From Vicinamibacterales bacterium (GTDB taxonomy: Bacteria > Acidobacteriota > Vicinamibacteria > Vicinamibacterales > 2-12-FULL-66-21): a stretch of DNA of 64,000 bases. This document shows positions 25,161 to 34,394 of the stretch, one piece after another (the first letter of the stretch is position 1; every line of letters begins with the position of its first letter). The stretch covers positions 124,001-188,000 of the forward strand of contig DASSPH010000069.1 of assembly GCA_035699745.1 (NCBI GenBank), written 5' to 3'. A program made the position numbers and the translations under genes. The notes under the pieces were generated by a model. The model saw only the letters and a program-made list of their open reading frames with translations. It searched no databases and had not been told where the DNA came from.

Positions 25161-26486
25161 CTAGCCTATCTGCGCCAGGGCGCGGTCGACGATATCGAAG
25201 CCGTGGCGCAGCTCTTCCTCCGTGATGGTCAGCGGCGGGTTGGCGAAAAAGTAGTTGAAGCGGACGAAGGTGTAGAGCCCCTCTTCGCGGAAGATGCGGC
25301 GCAGGTGATTCATCGGCTCTGACGTGCCGTTGAACGGCGCGAGCGGCTCCATCGACTCGCGATCCTTCACCAGCTCGACGATGCCGAAGAGGCCGATCGA
25401 GCGGACGGCGCCGACGATCGCGTGCCGCGACTGGAGCTGCGCCAGAAGGTCCTTCATCACGCCGCCCATCTTCCGCGCGGCTTCGATCAGGTTGTCGTCT
25501 TCGTACACCTTCAACGTCGCGAGCGCGGTGGCGCAGCCGAGCGGGTGGCTGTTGTAGGTGAGGCCGCCGAAGAACACCCGGTCCTTGAAGTGATCGGCGA
25601 TGACGCGCCGCATGCCGACGGCGCCGAGCGGAACGTAGGCGCTCGTCAGCCCTTTGGCCATCGTGATCAGATCGGGCACGACCCGCCAGTGATCGACCGC
25701 GAACCATTCCCCGGTACGGCCGAAGCCGGACATCACTTCGTCGGCGATCATCAGGATGCCGTACCTGGTGCACAGCTCCCGGATTCCCTGGATGAAGCCG
25801 TCCGGCGGGACGAGCACGCCGTTGGTCCCGGTCACCGGCTCGAGGATGAAGCCGGCGATCGTGTGCGCCCCTTCGAGCTGAATCGTCTCCTCGATCCGCG
25901 CCAGCGCCGCCGCGGCGCTCTCCCAGCCCTGCTGCACGCCGTGGTACGGGTTCAGCACGTGGACGACCCCCGGCATGCCGGGCTCGGAGGACCATCGCCG
26001 CGGATCGCCGGTCAGCATCATCGCCCCCGCCGTGCCGCCGTGGTACGACCGGTAGAACGACAGGATCTTGTGCCGTCCGGTGTAGAAGCGCGCCAGCTTG
26101 ATGGCGTTCTCGTTGGCTTCGGCGCCGCCGTTGGTGAAGAAGAACACCTCGATGTCGCCCGGGCAGATCTGCGCCAGCTTGCGACCCAGACGGGCCCGCG
26201 CTTCCGTCGCCATGAACGGATTCGCGTAGGCGAGCGTCTCGGCCTGCTGCTGGATCGCGCGGATCACCCGCTCGTCGCCATGGCCGATGTTGACGCACAT
26301 CAACTGGCTGTTGAAGTCGAGATACCGCTTTCCCTCCGGCGTCCAGAACCAGCAGCCCTTCGCGCCGGCGACCGGAATCGGATCGATCGCCCCCTGCGCC
26401 GACCACTCGAACAACGTGTGCTTCTTCGTGAGATCGACGATGGTCTGGCCGCTGAGGCCCGCAACCGCAGTGTCCACGGTGTTCAT
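25161..26486 (-). CDS. Class III (omega) PLP-dependent aminotransferase
   Basis: 441 aa. Fold-type I class III enzyme: GCWFWTPEGKRYLDFNSQLM at the N-terminus, FFFTNGGAEANENAIKLAR for cofactor-phosphate binding, DEVMSGFGRTGEWFA with the pyridine-nitrogen Asp, and the Schiff-base lysine K278 in MAKGLTSAYVPLG. Related to omega-amino acid:pyruvate, taurine:pyruvate and beta-alanine transaminases. It would transfer an amino group from a non-alpha amine to a keto acid. It lies 21 bp downstream of the dehydrogenase gene in a five-gene minus-strand set, so it likely acts in the same catabolic route. Substrate unknown. Confidence 0.9.
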   Translation of the reverse strand: MNTVDTAVAGLSGQTIVDLTKKHTLFEWSAQGAIDPIPVAGAKGCWFWTPEGKRYLDFNSQLMCVNIGHGDERVIRAIQQQAETLAYANPFMATEARARLGRKLAQICPGDIEVFFFTNGGAEANENAIKLARFYTGRHKILSFYRSYHGGTAGAMMLTGDPRRWSSEPGMPGVVHVLNPYHGVQQGWESAAAALARIEETIQLEGAHTIAGFILEPVTGTNGVLVPPDGFIQGIRELCTRYGILMIADEVMSGFGRTGEWFAVDHWRVVPDLITMAKGLTSAYVPLGAVGMRRVIADHFKDRVFFGGLTYNSHPLGCATALATLKVYEDDNLIEAARKMGGVMKDLLAQLQSRHAIVGAVRSIGLFGIVELVKDRESMEPLAPFNGTSEPMNHLRRIFREEGLYTFVRFNYFFANPPLTITEEELRHGFDIVDRALAQIG

Positions 26487-26507
26487 CCCTTCTCCTCCCG
26501 AGGGCGA

Positions 26508-27572
26508 CTACGTCCTGACTTCCGCGAGAATCGCGTTCGCGACGTCCTTCGTGCCGGCCCGGCCGCCGAGGTCCGGCGTGCGCGGACCGCTGCCGCCCAT
26601 CACGCGCTCGATCGCGGCGACGATGGCGTCGTGCCCTTCCCGTGCGCCGAGATGATCGAGCATCAGGGCCCCGGCCCAGATGGCGCCGATCGGGTTGGCC
26701 ACTCCCTTCCCCGCGATGTCCGGCGCCGATCCATGTATCGGCTCGAACATCGACGGGTACCGCCGTTCCGGGTTGATGTTGCCGCTCGGGGCGATGCCGA
26801 GGCTGCCCGATACGGCGGCGCCGAGATCGGTGAGGATATCGCCGAACAGGTTCGACGCGACGATCACGTCGAGGCTGCCGGGATCGGTGACCATCCGGGC
26901 CACCAGGGCGTCGACGTGGTACTTGCGCCACGAGACCCCCGGGTAGTCCGCGGCGACGCGGTCGACCACCTCGTCCCACAGGACCATCGTGTACTGCAGG
27001 GCGTTGGACTTGGTGGCGCTCGCCAGCAGCTTGCGCGGCCGCTTCGACGCGGTCTCGAACGCGTACCGGGCGATCCGCTCGATGCCGCGCCGCGTCATCA
27101 CGCTCACCTGCTGCGCGACGTCCTCGGGGGTGCCCGGATGCAGGCGTCCGCCGATGCCGGCATATTCCCCTTCCGAGTTCTCCCGCACGCAGATCATGTC
27201 GATGTCGGGCGCGCCGCGGCCGGCGAGCGGCGTCTTCGCGCCGGCGACGAGCCGCATCGGGCGGAGGTTGACGTACTGATCGAATCGCTGACGGATCGGC
27301 AGGATCAGCTGCCACACCGAGACGTGATCGGGCACGGACGGATCGCCGATCGCGCCGAGATAGATCGCGTCGAACTCGCGCAGGCGCTCGAACCCGTCCG
27401 GGTCCATCATCCTGCCGTGGCGATGATAGAAATCGCATCCCCACGGGAACTCCGTGAACTCGATCCCGGCGCCGCAGAGCGCCGCCGCTTTCTTGACCAC
27501 TTCGATCCCGGCGGGGATCACTTCCTTGCCGATTCCGTCTCCGGCAATCACTGCTACACGCGACTTGGCCAA
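26508..27572 (-). CDS. Tartrate/D-malate-type beta-decarboxylating dehydrogenase
   Basis: 354 aa, of the isocitrate/isopropylmalate dehydrogenase family. Conserved pieces: AGDGIGKEVIPAG at the N-terminus, PIRQRFDQYVNLRP, VRENSEGEYAGIGGR (substrate loop), SNLFGDILTDLGAAVSGSLG with metal-binding Asps, and FEPIHGSAPDIAGKG. The substrate loop and length are closest to tartrate/D-malate dehydrogenase rather than LeuB. Oxidises and decarboxylates a 2-hydroxy-dicarboxylate with NAD+ and a divalent metal. Sits between the aminotransferase and SDR genes with gaps of about 20 bp, so it is probably part of a catabolic operon and not leucine synthesis. Confidence 0.88.
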   Translation of the reverse strand: MAKSRVAVIAGDGIGKEVIPAGIEVVKKAAALCGAGIEFTEFPWGCDFYHRHGRMMDPDGFERLREFDAIYLGAIGDPSVPDHVSVWQLILPIRQRFDQYVNLRPMRLVAGAKTPLAGRGAPDIDMICVRENSEGEYAGIGGRLHPGTPEDVAQQVSVMTRRGIERIARYAFETASKRPRKLLASATKSNALQYTMVLWDEVVDRVAADYPGVSWRKYHVDALVARMVTDPGSLDVIVASNLFGDILTDLGAAVSGSLGIAPSGNINPERRYPSMFEPIHGSAPDIAGKGVANPIGAIWAGALMLDHLGAREGHDAIVAAIERVMGGSGPRTPDLGGRAGTKDVANAILAEVRT

Positions 27573-27595
27573 CGTCTCACCCTTTCACTGTCACA

Positions 27596-28378
27596 CTACA
27601 TACCCGGCGGCGAGAAGCGGCCGTCGGCCGCGAGCCAGCCGCCATCGACGAAAATGATCGATCCCGTAACGTAGCTCGCGGCATCCGAGGCGAGGAACAC
27701 CGTCGCGCCGACCAGCTCCTCCGGCTTGCCCCAGCGCTTGAACACGCTCTTGGCCGCGTACGCGTTGTACCAGTCCGCGTTGGCCTTGATCGGGGCGGTC
27801 AGCGGCGTCTCGATCACGCCCGGGCCGATGGCGTTGACCCGGACGCCGTGCGGGCCGAACTCGGCCGCGGCGGTACGGGCGAGCTGGACGATGCCCGCTT
27901 TGGTGGCGGCGTAGGCGGCCTGCCCCGGCTCGACGACCTGCGATCGGATCGACGAGAAGAGAATGATGCTGCCCTTCTTTCGCGGCGTCATCACCCGCCC
28001 GGCCGCGCGCAGCACGTGGAAGTTCCCCTTGATGTTGACGTCGAGCACCCGCGACAGCTCCTCGTCCGTGTACTGCAGGATCGGCTTGCGGACGTTGATG
28101 CTGGGCGTGCAGATCGCGACGTCGACGCCGTACCTGGCGTCGAGATCGGCGAAGGCCCGATCGACGGCGCCGGCGTCGCGGATGTCGAGCGCCGCGCTCT
28201 CCGCCTGGCCGCCGTCGCGGCGCGCCCGCTCGGCGACGCCGCGCGCCGCCGTGTCGTTGACGTCGAGGCACACGACCCGCGCCCCCTGGCGCGCGCAGCC
28301 GAGCGCCACCGCTTCCCCGATGCCCGAGCCGGCGCCGATCACCGCCGCGGTCTTGCCCGTCAGACTGAACAGATCCAT
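27596..28378 (-). CDS. SDR family oxidoreductase
   Basis: 260 aa classical short-chain dehydrogenase. The Rossmann motif is GAGSGIGEAVALG near residue 16; the Asp in VVCLDVND favours NAD+. The catalytic Ser lies in ILFSSIRSQ and the Tyr/Lys pair in YAATKAG. The usual NNAG motif is replaced by CTPSINV, as in a subset of SDRs. The C-terminal FVDGGW is typical. Directly abuts the symporter gene (no gap) and is followed by the dehydrogenase gene, so it likely oxidises an intermediate of the imported compound. Confidence 0.9.
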   Translation of the reverse strand: MDLFSLTGKTAAVIGAGSGIGEAVALGCARQGARVVCLDVNDTAARGVAERARRDGGQAESAALDIRDAGAVDRAFADLDARYGVDVAICTPSINVRKPILQYTDEELSRVLDVNIKGNFHVLRAAGRVMTPRKKGSIILFSSIRSQVVEPGQAAYAATKAGIVQLARTAAAEFGPHGVRVNAIGPGVIETPLTAPIKANADWYNAYAAKSVFKRWGKPEELVGATVFLASDAASYVTGSIIFVDGGWLAADGRFSPPGM

Positions 28379-29809
28379 CTACACCGCCTCCACGCCGGCC
28401 CCGCGCCCGCGCGCGACATACACGATCGCATAGGCGATCGCCGACGCGATCAGGCCGAGCAGGTTGGGATTGAAGATGCCGTACCCGATCCCCCCCGTCG
28501 CCACCTGTACGGCGAGCAGTGTCGCGATCCCTGCGGCGATCGCGGCGAGCGCCTCCGGCGCCCCGCCGCGCTTCCCGGCCAGGCCGGCGATGACCGGCAC
28601 GAAGAGACTCACCCCCGCCAGCGAGTAGAAGATCGCCAGCGCCGAGACGATGGTCGAGAGCTGCACCGCCAGCACGGTGCCGATCGCGCCGCCGGCGACG
28701 GCGGCGATTCGCGCCACGCGGAGCATCTGGGCGTCGCTCGCCGCAGGATTGATGATCCGCTTGTACAGGTCCTTCGAGAGCGACGTCGACAGCATGAACA
28801 GAATCGCGTCGCACGTGCTCACCTCGGCGGAAAACACCGCCGCCAGGCCCAGCGCCCCGAGCCACGGCGCCATGTCCTCGGCGAACACGGTCGGCAACAC
28901 CAGGTTGATGCTCGCGACCGACGGATGCAGCACGCGTGCGGCCATGCCGAAGAACACGGGGATGAACGAGAAGACCAGCAGGCAGGCGCCTTGCGCGGCG
29001 ATGCCGATCTTCACCGCAGCTTCGTCGCGCGCGCCGTACGCTTTCTGCAGCAGCCCCGGAGACAGCATGAACGCCGGACCGTAGATCGCGAGCAGCTTCC
29101 AGCCCGACACGGACGTCGCCGGCGAGGTGTAGAACGGATCGAGAAACCCCGGGGGCAGCGCGGCGCTGGATGCCAGGCCCGACAGGCCGCCGACGGCCGA
29201 GAGCACCGGCGGAACCGCCAGCGCGAACCCGATCATGAGGACGACGAGCTGCAGCAGGTTCACCCATGCCGAGCTGAGCAGGCCGCCGGCGACGAAATAG
29301 ATCGTCATCACCACCGCGCCGATCGCCGCGCCGGCGCCGCGCGGAATGCCCGCCACCACTTCGAGCACGGCCGCCCCGGCGATCAACTGCCCGGCGAGGA
29401 TGAACAGCGTTCCGATCCACACCAGCGCGGCGATGACGACGCGGACCTGCTGGCCGTAGCGATGCTCGAGAAAATCCCCCGCGGTGTAGAAGCCGTGCGC
29501 GCTCGCCAGCCGCCAGATCCGCGGGCCGACCCAGAAGGCGAGCACGAACGACGCGAGCCCGGCGGTGCCGTTCCACCACCACGCGCTGAGGCCGTCCCGG
29601 TACGCCATCCCCGCGGCGCCCACCGTGGTGCCGGCGCCGATGTTGGCCGCCAGCACGGTCGAGAAGAGCAGCGGCGCCCCCAGCGTCCGGCCGGCGACGA
29701 AGAAATCGCCCGAGCCGCGCACGAACCGCCCGATCCACAGGCCGACCGCGGTCAACAGGATCGAGTAGCCGATGAGCAGGCCGAGATGAATGCTCACGAA
29801 ACCGGGCAT
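28379..29809 (-). CDS. Sodium:solute symporter (SSS family)
   Basis: 476 aa. I use ATG 29809 (MPGFVSIHLG); an upstream start would add 15 polar residues before helix 1. About 13 transmembrane segments with SSS landmarks: FFVAGRTLGAPLLFSTVLAA in helices 1-2 with NIGAGTTVG, GFYTAGDFLEHRYG, and the sodium-site region FSAEVSTCDAILFMLSTSL. The family imports sugars, amino acids, carboxylates or vitamins with Na+. First gene of the minus-strand catabolic set, so its substrate is likely what the SDR, dehydrogenase and aminotransferase degrade. Divergent from the M20 hydrolase gene with only 60 bp between. Confidence 0.9.
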   Translation of the reverse strand: MPGFVSIHLGLLIGYSILLTAVGLWIGRFVRGSGDFFVAGRTLGAPLLFSTVLAANIGAGTTVGAAGMAYRDGLSAWWWNGTAGLASFVLAFWVGPRIWRLASAHGFYTAGDFLEHRYGQQVRVVIAALVWIGTLFILAGQLIAGAAVLEVVAGIPRGAGAAIGAVVMTIYFVAGGLLSSAWVNLLQLVVLMIGFALAVPPVLSAVGGLSGLASSAALPPGFLDPFYTSPATSVSGWKLLAIYGPAFMLSPGLLQKAYGARDEAAVKIGIAAQGACLLVFSFIPVFFGMAARVLHPSVASINLVLPTVFAEDMAPWLGALGLAAVFSAEVSTCDAILFMLSTSLSKDLYKRIINPAASDAQMLRVARIAAVAGGAIGTVLAVQLSTIVSALAIFYSLAGVSLFVPVIAGLAGKRGGAPEALAAIAAGIATLLAVQVATGGIGYGIFNPNLLGLIASAIAYAIVYVARGRGAGVEAV

Positions 29810-29869
29810 CGTAGCATGGCGGCGCGTTTGACAATCTTCCGCCGCTTGGAACAAGTTGCCACAGGATCA

Positions 29870-31141
29870 ATGGCGCCGACAGCCGACCGGGTGCTCGCGC
29901 AGGTGGAGGCGCTCGAGGAGGAAGCGGTCGCCTTCGCCTCCGCCCTCATCCGCATCCCCACCGTGAACCCGCCGGGAGAGCATTACGAAGCGTGCGCCCG
30001 CCTGATCGGCGAAACGCTCGCCGCGCACGGGCTGGAGATCGAGTATCACGCCGCCGAGGGGCGGCCCGAGCACACGCCGGCGCATCCGCGTCTCAACGTC
30101 ATCGGCACGCGCCGAGGCCGGGCCTCGCGCCCGCTCGTTCACCTCAACGGCCATTTCGACGTCGTCCCGCCCGGTGCGGGGTGGACCGTGGATCCGTTCG
30201 GCGGCGAGGTGCGCGACGGCCGGATCTGGGGGCGCGGCGCGTGCGACATGAAGGCCGGCGTCGCGGCCGCCGTGTTCGCGGTCGAAGCGATCCGCCGCGC
30301 CGACGTCGCGCTGCACGGCAGCGTCGAGATCAGCGGCACGGTCGACGAAGAGAGCGGCGGCTTCGCCGGCGTCGCGTGGCTGGCGCAGCAGAAGCGCATC
30401 AGCGCGGACCGCACCGATTTCGCCATCATCCCCGAGCCGCTGTACGTGGATCGCATCTGCGTCGGCCATCGCGGCGTCTACTGGTTCGAAGTCGAGACGC
30501 GCGGCAGGATCGCGCACGGCAGCATGCCGTTCCACGGCGTGAACGCCGTCGATCACCTCGGCGTGGTTCTCGAACGGATGCGGCATCGGCTGCAGCCGGC
30601 GCTGGCGTCGCGCCGCACCGACGTCCCGGTCATACCGGCGGCGGCGCGCCACGCCACCCTGAACATCAACGGCATCGTCGGCGGGCAGCCGGTGGACGGG
30701 ATTCAGACCCCGTGCGTCGCCGACCGCTGCCGCGCGGTGTTCGATCGCCGCTTCCTGCTGGAAGAGGGATTCGAGCGGACGCGCGCCGAGATCGTCGATC
30801 TGCTCGACGGCATCGCGCGCGACCTCCCCGACTTCGACTACGCGCTGCGCGACCTGATGGTCGTCCATCCGACGGTCACGCCGGACGGCTCACCGGTGGT
30901 CGCGGCGCTCGAGCGGGCGCTGCAGCGCGTGCTCGGCCGGAGCAGTCTCGTGGCCAGCCCGGGGACCTACGATCAGAAGCATTTCGCGCGGATTGCCGGC
31001 GTGCCACACTGCGTCGCGTACGGCCCCGGCATCCTCGATCTCGCGCACCAGCCGGATGAGTACTGCGACGTCGCCGATCTCATGAACGCGACCCGGGTGA
31101 TCGCGCTGGCGGTCCTCGACCTCACCAGGACCGTCTGCTGA
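29870..31141 (+). CDS. M20 family deacylase/peptidase (ArgE/DapE-like)
   Basis: 423 aa, no signal peptide, so cytoplasmic. ATG 29870 is chosen; another in-frame ATG at 29816 would add 18 residues. Zinc-site motifs: H95 and D97 in NGHFDVVPPG, the bridging Asp in RGACDMKAG, the catalytic Glu pair in DEESGG, later His in HGSMPFHGVNAVDH and a C-terminal LAHQPDEY. Members hydrolyse N-acyl amino acids, succinyl-diaminopimelate or similar amides. Being divergent from the symporter set, it probably removes an acyl or peptide group from the imported compound. Followed by the TonB receptor gene 14 bp later. Confidence 0.88.
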   Translation: MAPTADRVLAQVEALEEEAVAFASALIRIPTVNPPGEHYEACARLIGETLAAHGLEIEYHAAEGRPEHTPAHPRLNVIGTRRGRASRPLVHLNGHFDVVPPGAGWTVDPFGGEVRDGRIWGRGACDMKAGVAAAVFAVEAIRRADVALHGSVEISGTVDEESGGFAGVAWLAQQKRISADRTDFAIIPEPLYVDRICVGHRGVYWFEVETRGRIAHGSMPFHGVNAVDHLGVVLERMRHRLQPALASRRTDVPVIPAAARHATLNINGIVGGQPVDGIQTPCVADRCRAVFDRRFLLEEGFERTRAEIVDLLDGIARDLPDFDYALRDLMVVHPTVTPDGSPVVAALERALQRVLGRSSLVASPGTYDQKHFARIAGVPHCVAYGPGILDLAHQPDEYCDVADLMNATRVIALAVLDLTRTVC

Positions 31142-31155
31142 CTGGAGGAACTCAG

Positions 31156-34100
31156 ATGCAGAGGATGTCCGCCGCCATCGCCATCGCGATCCTCGCGGCC
31201 GTCACCGCCGCGCCGGCGGCGGCGCAGGCCACCGGCAGCATCACCGGGGTGATCACCGACCAGTCCGGCGCGGTGATGCCCGGCGTCAGCGTCGACGCGA
31301 GGAACACCGCCACCGGCGTCGTCCGCACCACGACCAGCGGCGCCGATGGGTTCTACTCGCTGCCGCTGCTCCAGCCTGGGCGATACCAGGTGAAGGCGAC
31401 GTTGAGCGGATTCAAGCCGGTGATCCGCGAGGCCATCGACGTATCGGTCGGCGATACCAGCCGCGCCGACTTCCGGCTCACCGTCGGCGGGCTGGAAGAG
31501 AACGTGACGGTGACGATCGAGACGCCGCTGGTCGAGACGTCGCACGCCACGCTCGGCATCACGATCGATCAGCAGAAGGTGACCGAGCTGCCGCTGAACG
31601 GCCGCAACTTCACCCAGCTCGGCACGTTGATCCCGGGGGTGGTGGCGCCGCCAGGCGGGCTCGGCGGCAGCGCCGGGGATGCGACGCCGGGCGGCTTCGG
31701 TGCGGCGACCAGCGGCTTCAACGTCAACGGCATGCGCAATCAGTCGAACAACTTCCTGCTCGACGGCGCCAGCAACAACGACAGCTTCAACACCGGATTC
31801 GTGATGCGGCCGCCGCCCGACGCCATCCAGGAGTTCAAGATCCAGACGCATTCCTACAACGCCGAGTTCGGGCGCAACTCCGGCTCCGTCGTCAACGTCG
31901 TCACCCGCGGCGGCACCAACGAGCTGCACGGCGCGGCCTGGGAGTTCAACCGCGACGACGCGCTGCAGGCGAGAAACTTCTTTGCTCCGGTCGACCAGGC
32001 GAAGCCGAAGCTGAAACAGAATCAGTTCGGCGGCGCGGTCGGCGGACCGCTGGTTCGCAGCCGGTTGTTCGGTTTCGGCTATTACGAGGGATATCGCAAC
32101 CGCCGCGGCAACACCACGAACGTCGTCGTCCTCAGCGACGCGCAGCGTCACGGCGATTTCTCCGGCGGCGCCGCCATCCGCGATCCGCAGACCGGGCAGC
32201 CGTTCACGGGCAACGTCATCCCCTCGGACCGGATCAGTCCGGTGGCGCGAGGCCTGATCGAGCAGTTCGTGCCCCGCGCCAACACGCTGCCCAACCGCTA
32301 CGTCGCGTCACCCGAGACGGTGGACGACCGGGACTCGATCGGCACACGTGTCGACTTTCAACTGAGCGCGAAGCATGCCTTCCTCGGCCGCTACCTGCGG
32401 ACCACGACGGCGGCGGAAACGCCGCCGGTGACCAATGCGATCGGAAACACCTCGCAGGCCACGCTGAACGACTACATGGGATCGCACACCTTCATCGTGA
32501 CGCCGCGGGCGATCAACGTCGCGCGCATCTCGTACAACCGCATCAACGCGCGGCCGGCGATCACCAGCGGCCTGAAGAACGAGGACTTCGGCATCAACGT
32601 GCCGAACACCAATCCGCTCGCGCAGGGGCTGGCGGCGATCTCGATCGCCGGCTTCTTCAGTCTCGGCGACGCCAACCAGCCGTTCGTGAAGCGCGTCAAC
32701 GAGGTGTTCCAGATCACCGACGACTTCACGTGGGCGCGCGGCAGCCACGCCCTGAAGTTCGGCGCCGACGTGCGCAACGAGCACATGGTGATCGCGTTCA
32801 TCAACCGGCCGAACGGCGACTTCGCGTTCGCGAACACGTTCACCGGCAACGCCGCCGCGGACTTCCTGCTGGGTCTGCCCTCGCAGTTCCGGCGGACCAC
32901 GACCAACCAGGCGCAGGACGGGACCGGCTGGCTCTACTCGGCGTACGCGCAGGACGAGTGGCGCGCGGGGCCGCGCCTCACCGTCACGGCCGGTGTGCGC
33001 TACGAACTGGCGCAGCCGTTCGTCGACAAGAACGACGCGCTGAACGCCTTCCATCCGGGCGTGCAGTCGCAGCGGTTCCCGGACGCGCCGGTCGGGCTCG
33101 TCTATCCGGGCGATCCGGGGGTGCCGCGCGGCACGTACGCGACCGACGCCAACAACGTCGCGCCGCGGCTGGGCATCGTGTGGGATCCCGCGGGAGACGG
33201 ACGGACGACAGTCCGCGGCGCGTGGGGCATCTTCTACGACGCGCTCGCCGGACAGGGAGACTTCTTCCAGAACGGCGTCCTCGCGCCGCCGTTCACGCCG
33301 CTCGTCGAACTGCAGGCGCCGCCGGCGTCGCTGACGCTCGCGAATCCGCTGGCGGCCATCGCCGGCGGCCCGTCGCGCTTCCCGGCGAATCTCACGATCA
33401 TCGGCTGGGGCGAGGACTTCGTCACGCCGTACGCGCATCATTTCAACGCGACCGTGCAGCGGCAGGTCGGCCGAAGCCTCGGTCTCGAAGCCGGCTACGT
33501 CGGCTCGCGGGGACGCCACCTGCCGATCTTCATGGAAGTGAATCCCGGCGTGTACGTGCCGGGACAGACGTCGCGCGGAGCGCGCATCTTCCCGGCGTTC
33601 GCGCTGGTGCGTCCGACCTTCTCGGTCGCGCAGTCGCGCTATGACTCACTGCAGATGAGCGCCCGTCTTCGCTCCACCCGCGGCATCAACTTCCTCGCGT
33701 CCTATACCCTCGCGCACGCCAGGGATCACGTCTCCGGCCTGAACATCGGCGGCGAGACGCGGCCGGTCCTCCCGGTCACCGTCGGCGACGACGCATCGAT
33801 CGAGCGGGCGCTGGCGCTCGAGTGGGCCGACGCACTCTTCGACGTGCGTCAACGCTTCGTCGTCAGCTTCGGCGCCGAGCTGCCGACGCCGCGGAACTTC
33901 GGTGCGGCCCTCGAGCACCTCGCCGGCGGCTGGCAGCTGAACGGCATCGTCCAGACGCAGAGCGGATTCCCGCTGTCGGTCACCGACCCGGCGAACAACG
34001 GCCTCGACATCCGCTTCCTGACCAACCGTCCGGATGCGACGTGCGATCCGAACGAGAACGCGCCGCGCACGACGGATCAATGGTTCAGGACCTCGTGCAT

Positions 34101-34377
34101 CGCCGCGCGCCCGCTGGCGGCGACCGGCGAACGCCCGGGGAACGCCGGACGCAACTCGATTCGCGGACCCGGCTTCGCCTCCACCGACCTGTCGCTGTTC
34201 AAGAACGTGGGGTTCGGCGGCGCACGGCGCGTGCAGTTCCGCATCGAGGCCTTCAACGTGTTCAACCAGGTGCGCTTCGGCAATCCGGGAACCGCGGTCG
34301 GCACGGCGAATTTCGGCCGGATCACGACGGCCCAGGACGGCCGCGTCATTCAGTTGGGCATCAAGTATCTTTTCTAG
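31156..34377 (+). CDS. Oar-like TonB-dependent outer membrane receptor
   Basis: 1,073 aa with GGAGG seven bases before the ATG. Signal peptide to about residue 24, then a carboxypeptidase-regulatory-like fold (GSITGVITDQSGAVMPGVSV, then PGRYQVKATLSGF). The plug follows (LPLNGRNFTQLGTLIPGVV, NNFLLDGASNND, GRNSGSVVNVVTRGGTNELH). The rest is a large barrel ending in QLGIKYLF with a terminal aromatic, as needed for outer-membrane insertion. Such receptors are hallmark proteins of Acidobacteriota and take up glycans or peptides with TonB energy. Co-oriented with hydrolase genes on both sides, suggesting the outer-membrane step of the same uptake route. Confidence 0.93.
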   Translation: MQRMSAAIAIAILAAVTAAPAAAQATGSITGVITDQSGAVMPGVSVDARNTATGVVRTTTSGADGFYSLPLLQPGRYQVKATLSGFKPVIREAIDVSVGDTSRADFRLTVGGLEENVTVTIETPLVETSHATLGITIDQQKVTELPLNGRNFTQLGTLIPGVVAPPGGLGGSAGDATPGGFGAATSGFNVNGMRNQSNNFLLDGASNNDSFNTGFVMRPPPDAIQEFKIQTHSYNAEFGRNSGSVVNVVTRGGTNELHGAAWEFNRDDALQARNFFAPVDQAKPKLKQNQFGGAVGGPLVRSRLFGFGYYEGYRNRRGNTTNVVVLSDAQRHGDFSGGAAIRDPQTGQPFTGNVIPSDRISPVARGLIEQFVPRANTLPNRYVASPETVDDRDSIGTRVDFQLSAKHAFLGRYLRTTTAAETPPVTNAIGNTSQATLNDYMGSHTFIVTPRAINVARISYNRINARPAITSGLKNEDFGINVPNTNPLAQGLAAISIAGFFSLGDANQPFVKRVNEVFQITDDFTWARGSHALKFGADVRNEHMVIAFINRPNGDFAFANTFTGNAAADFLLGLPSQFRRTTTNQAQDGTGWLYSAYAQDEWRAGPRLTVTAGVRYELAQPFVDKNDALNAFHPGVQSQRFPDAPVGLVYPGDPGVPRGTYATDANNVAPRLGIVWDPAGDGRTTVRGAWGIFYDALAGQGDFFQNGVLAPPFTPLVELQAPPASLTLANPLAAIAGGPSRFPANLTIIGWGEDFVTPYAHHFNATVQRQVGRSLGLEAGYVGSRGRHLPIFMEVNPGVYVPGQTSRGARIFPAFALVRPTFSVAQSRYDSLQMSARLRSTRGINFLASYTLAHARDHVSGLNIGGETRPVLPVTVGDDASIERALALEWADALFDVRQRFVVSFGAELPTPRNFGAALEHLAGGWQLNGIVQTQSGFPLSVTDPANNGLDIRFLTNRPDATCDPNENAPRTTDQWFRTSCIAARPLAATGERPGNAGRNSIRGPGFASTDLSLFKNVGFGGARRVQFRIEAFNVFNQVRFGNPGTAVGTANFGRITTAQDGRVIQLGIKYLF

Positions 34378-34394
34378 AGCGGGAGACCGCCTCC

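Noticed and set aside
27848-29869. N-terminal 674-codon extension of the cytoplasmic M20 gene
   Set aside because: Antisense to the SDR and symporter genes, with shadow composition. The M20 family begins near residue 1 of the 29870 start.
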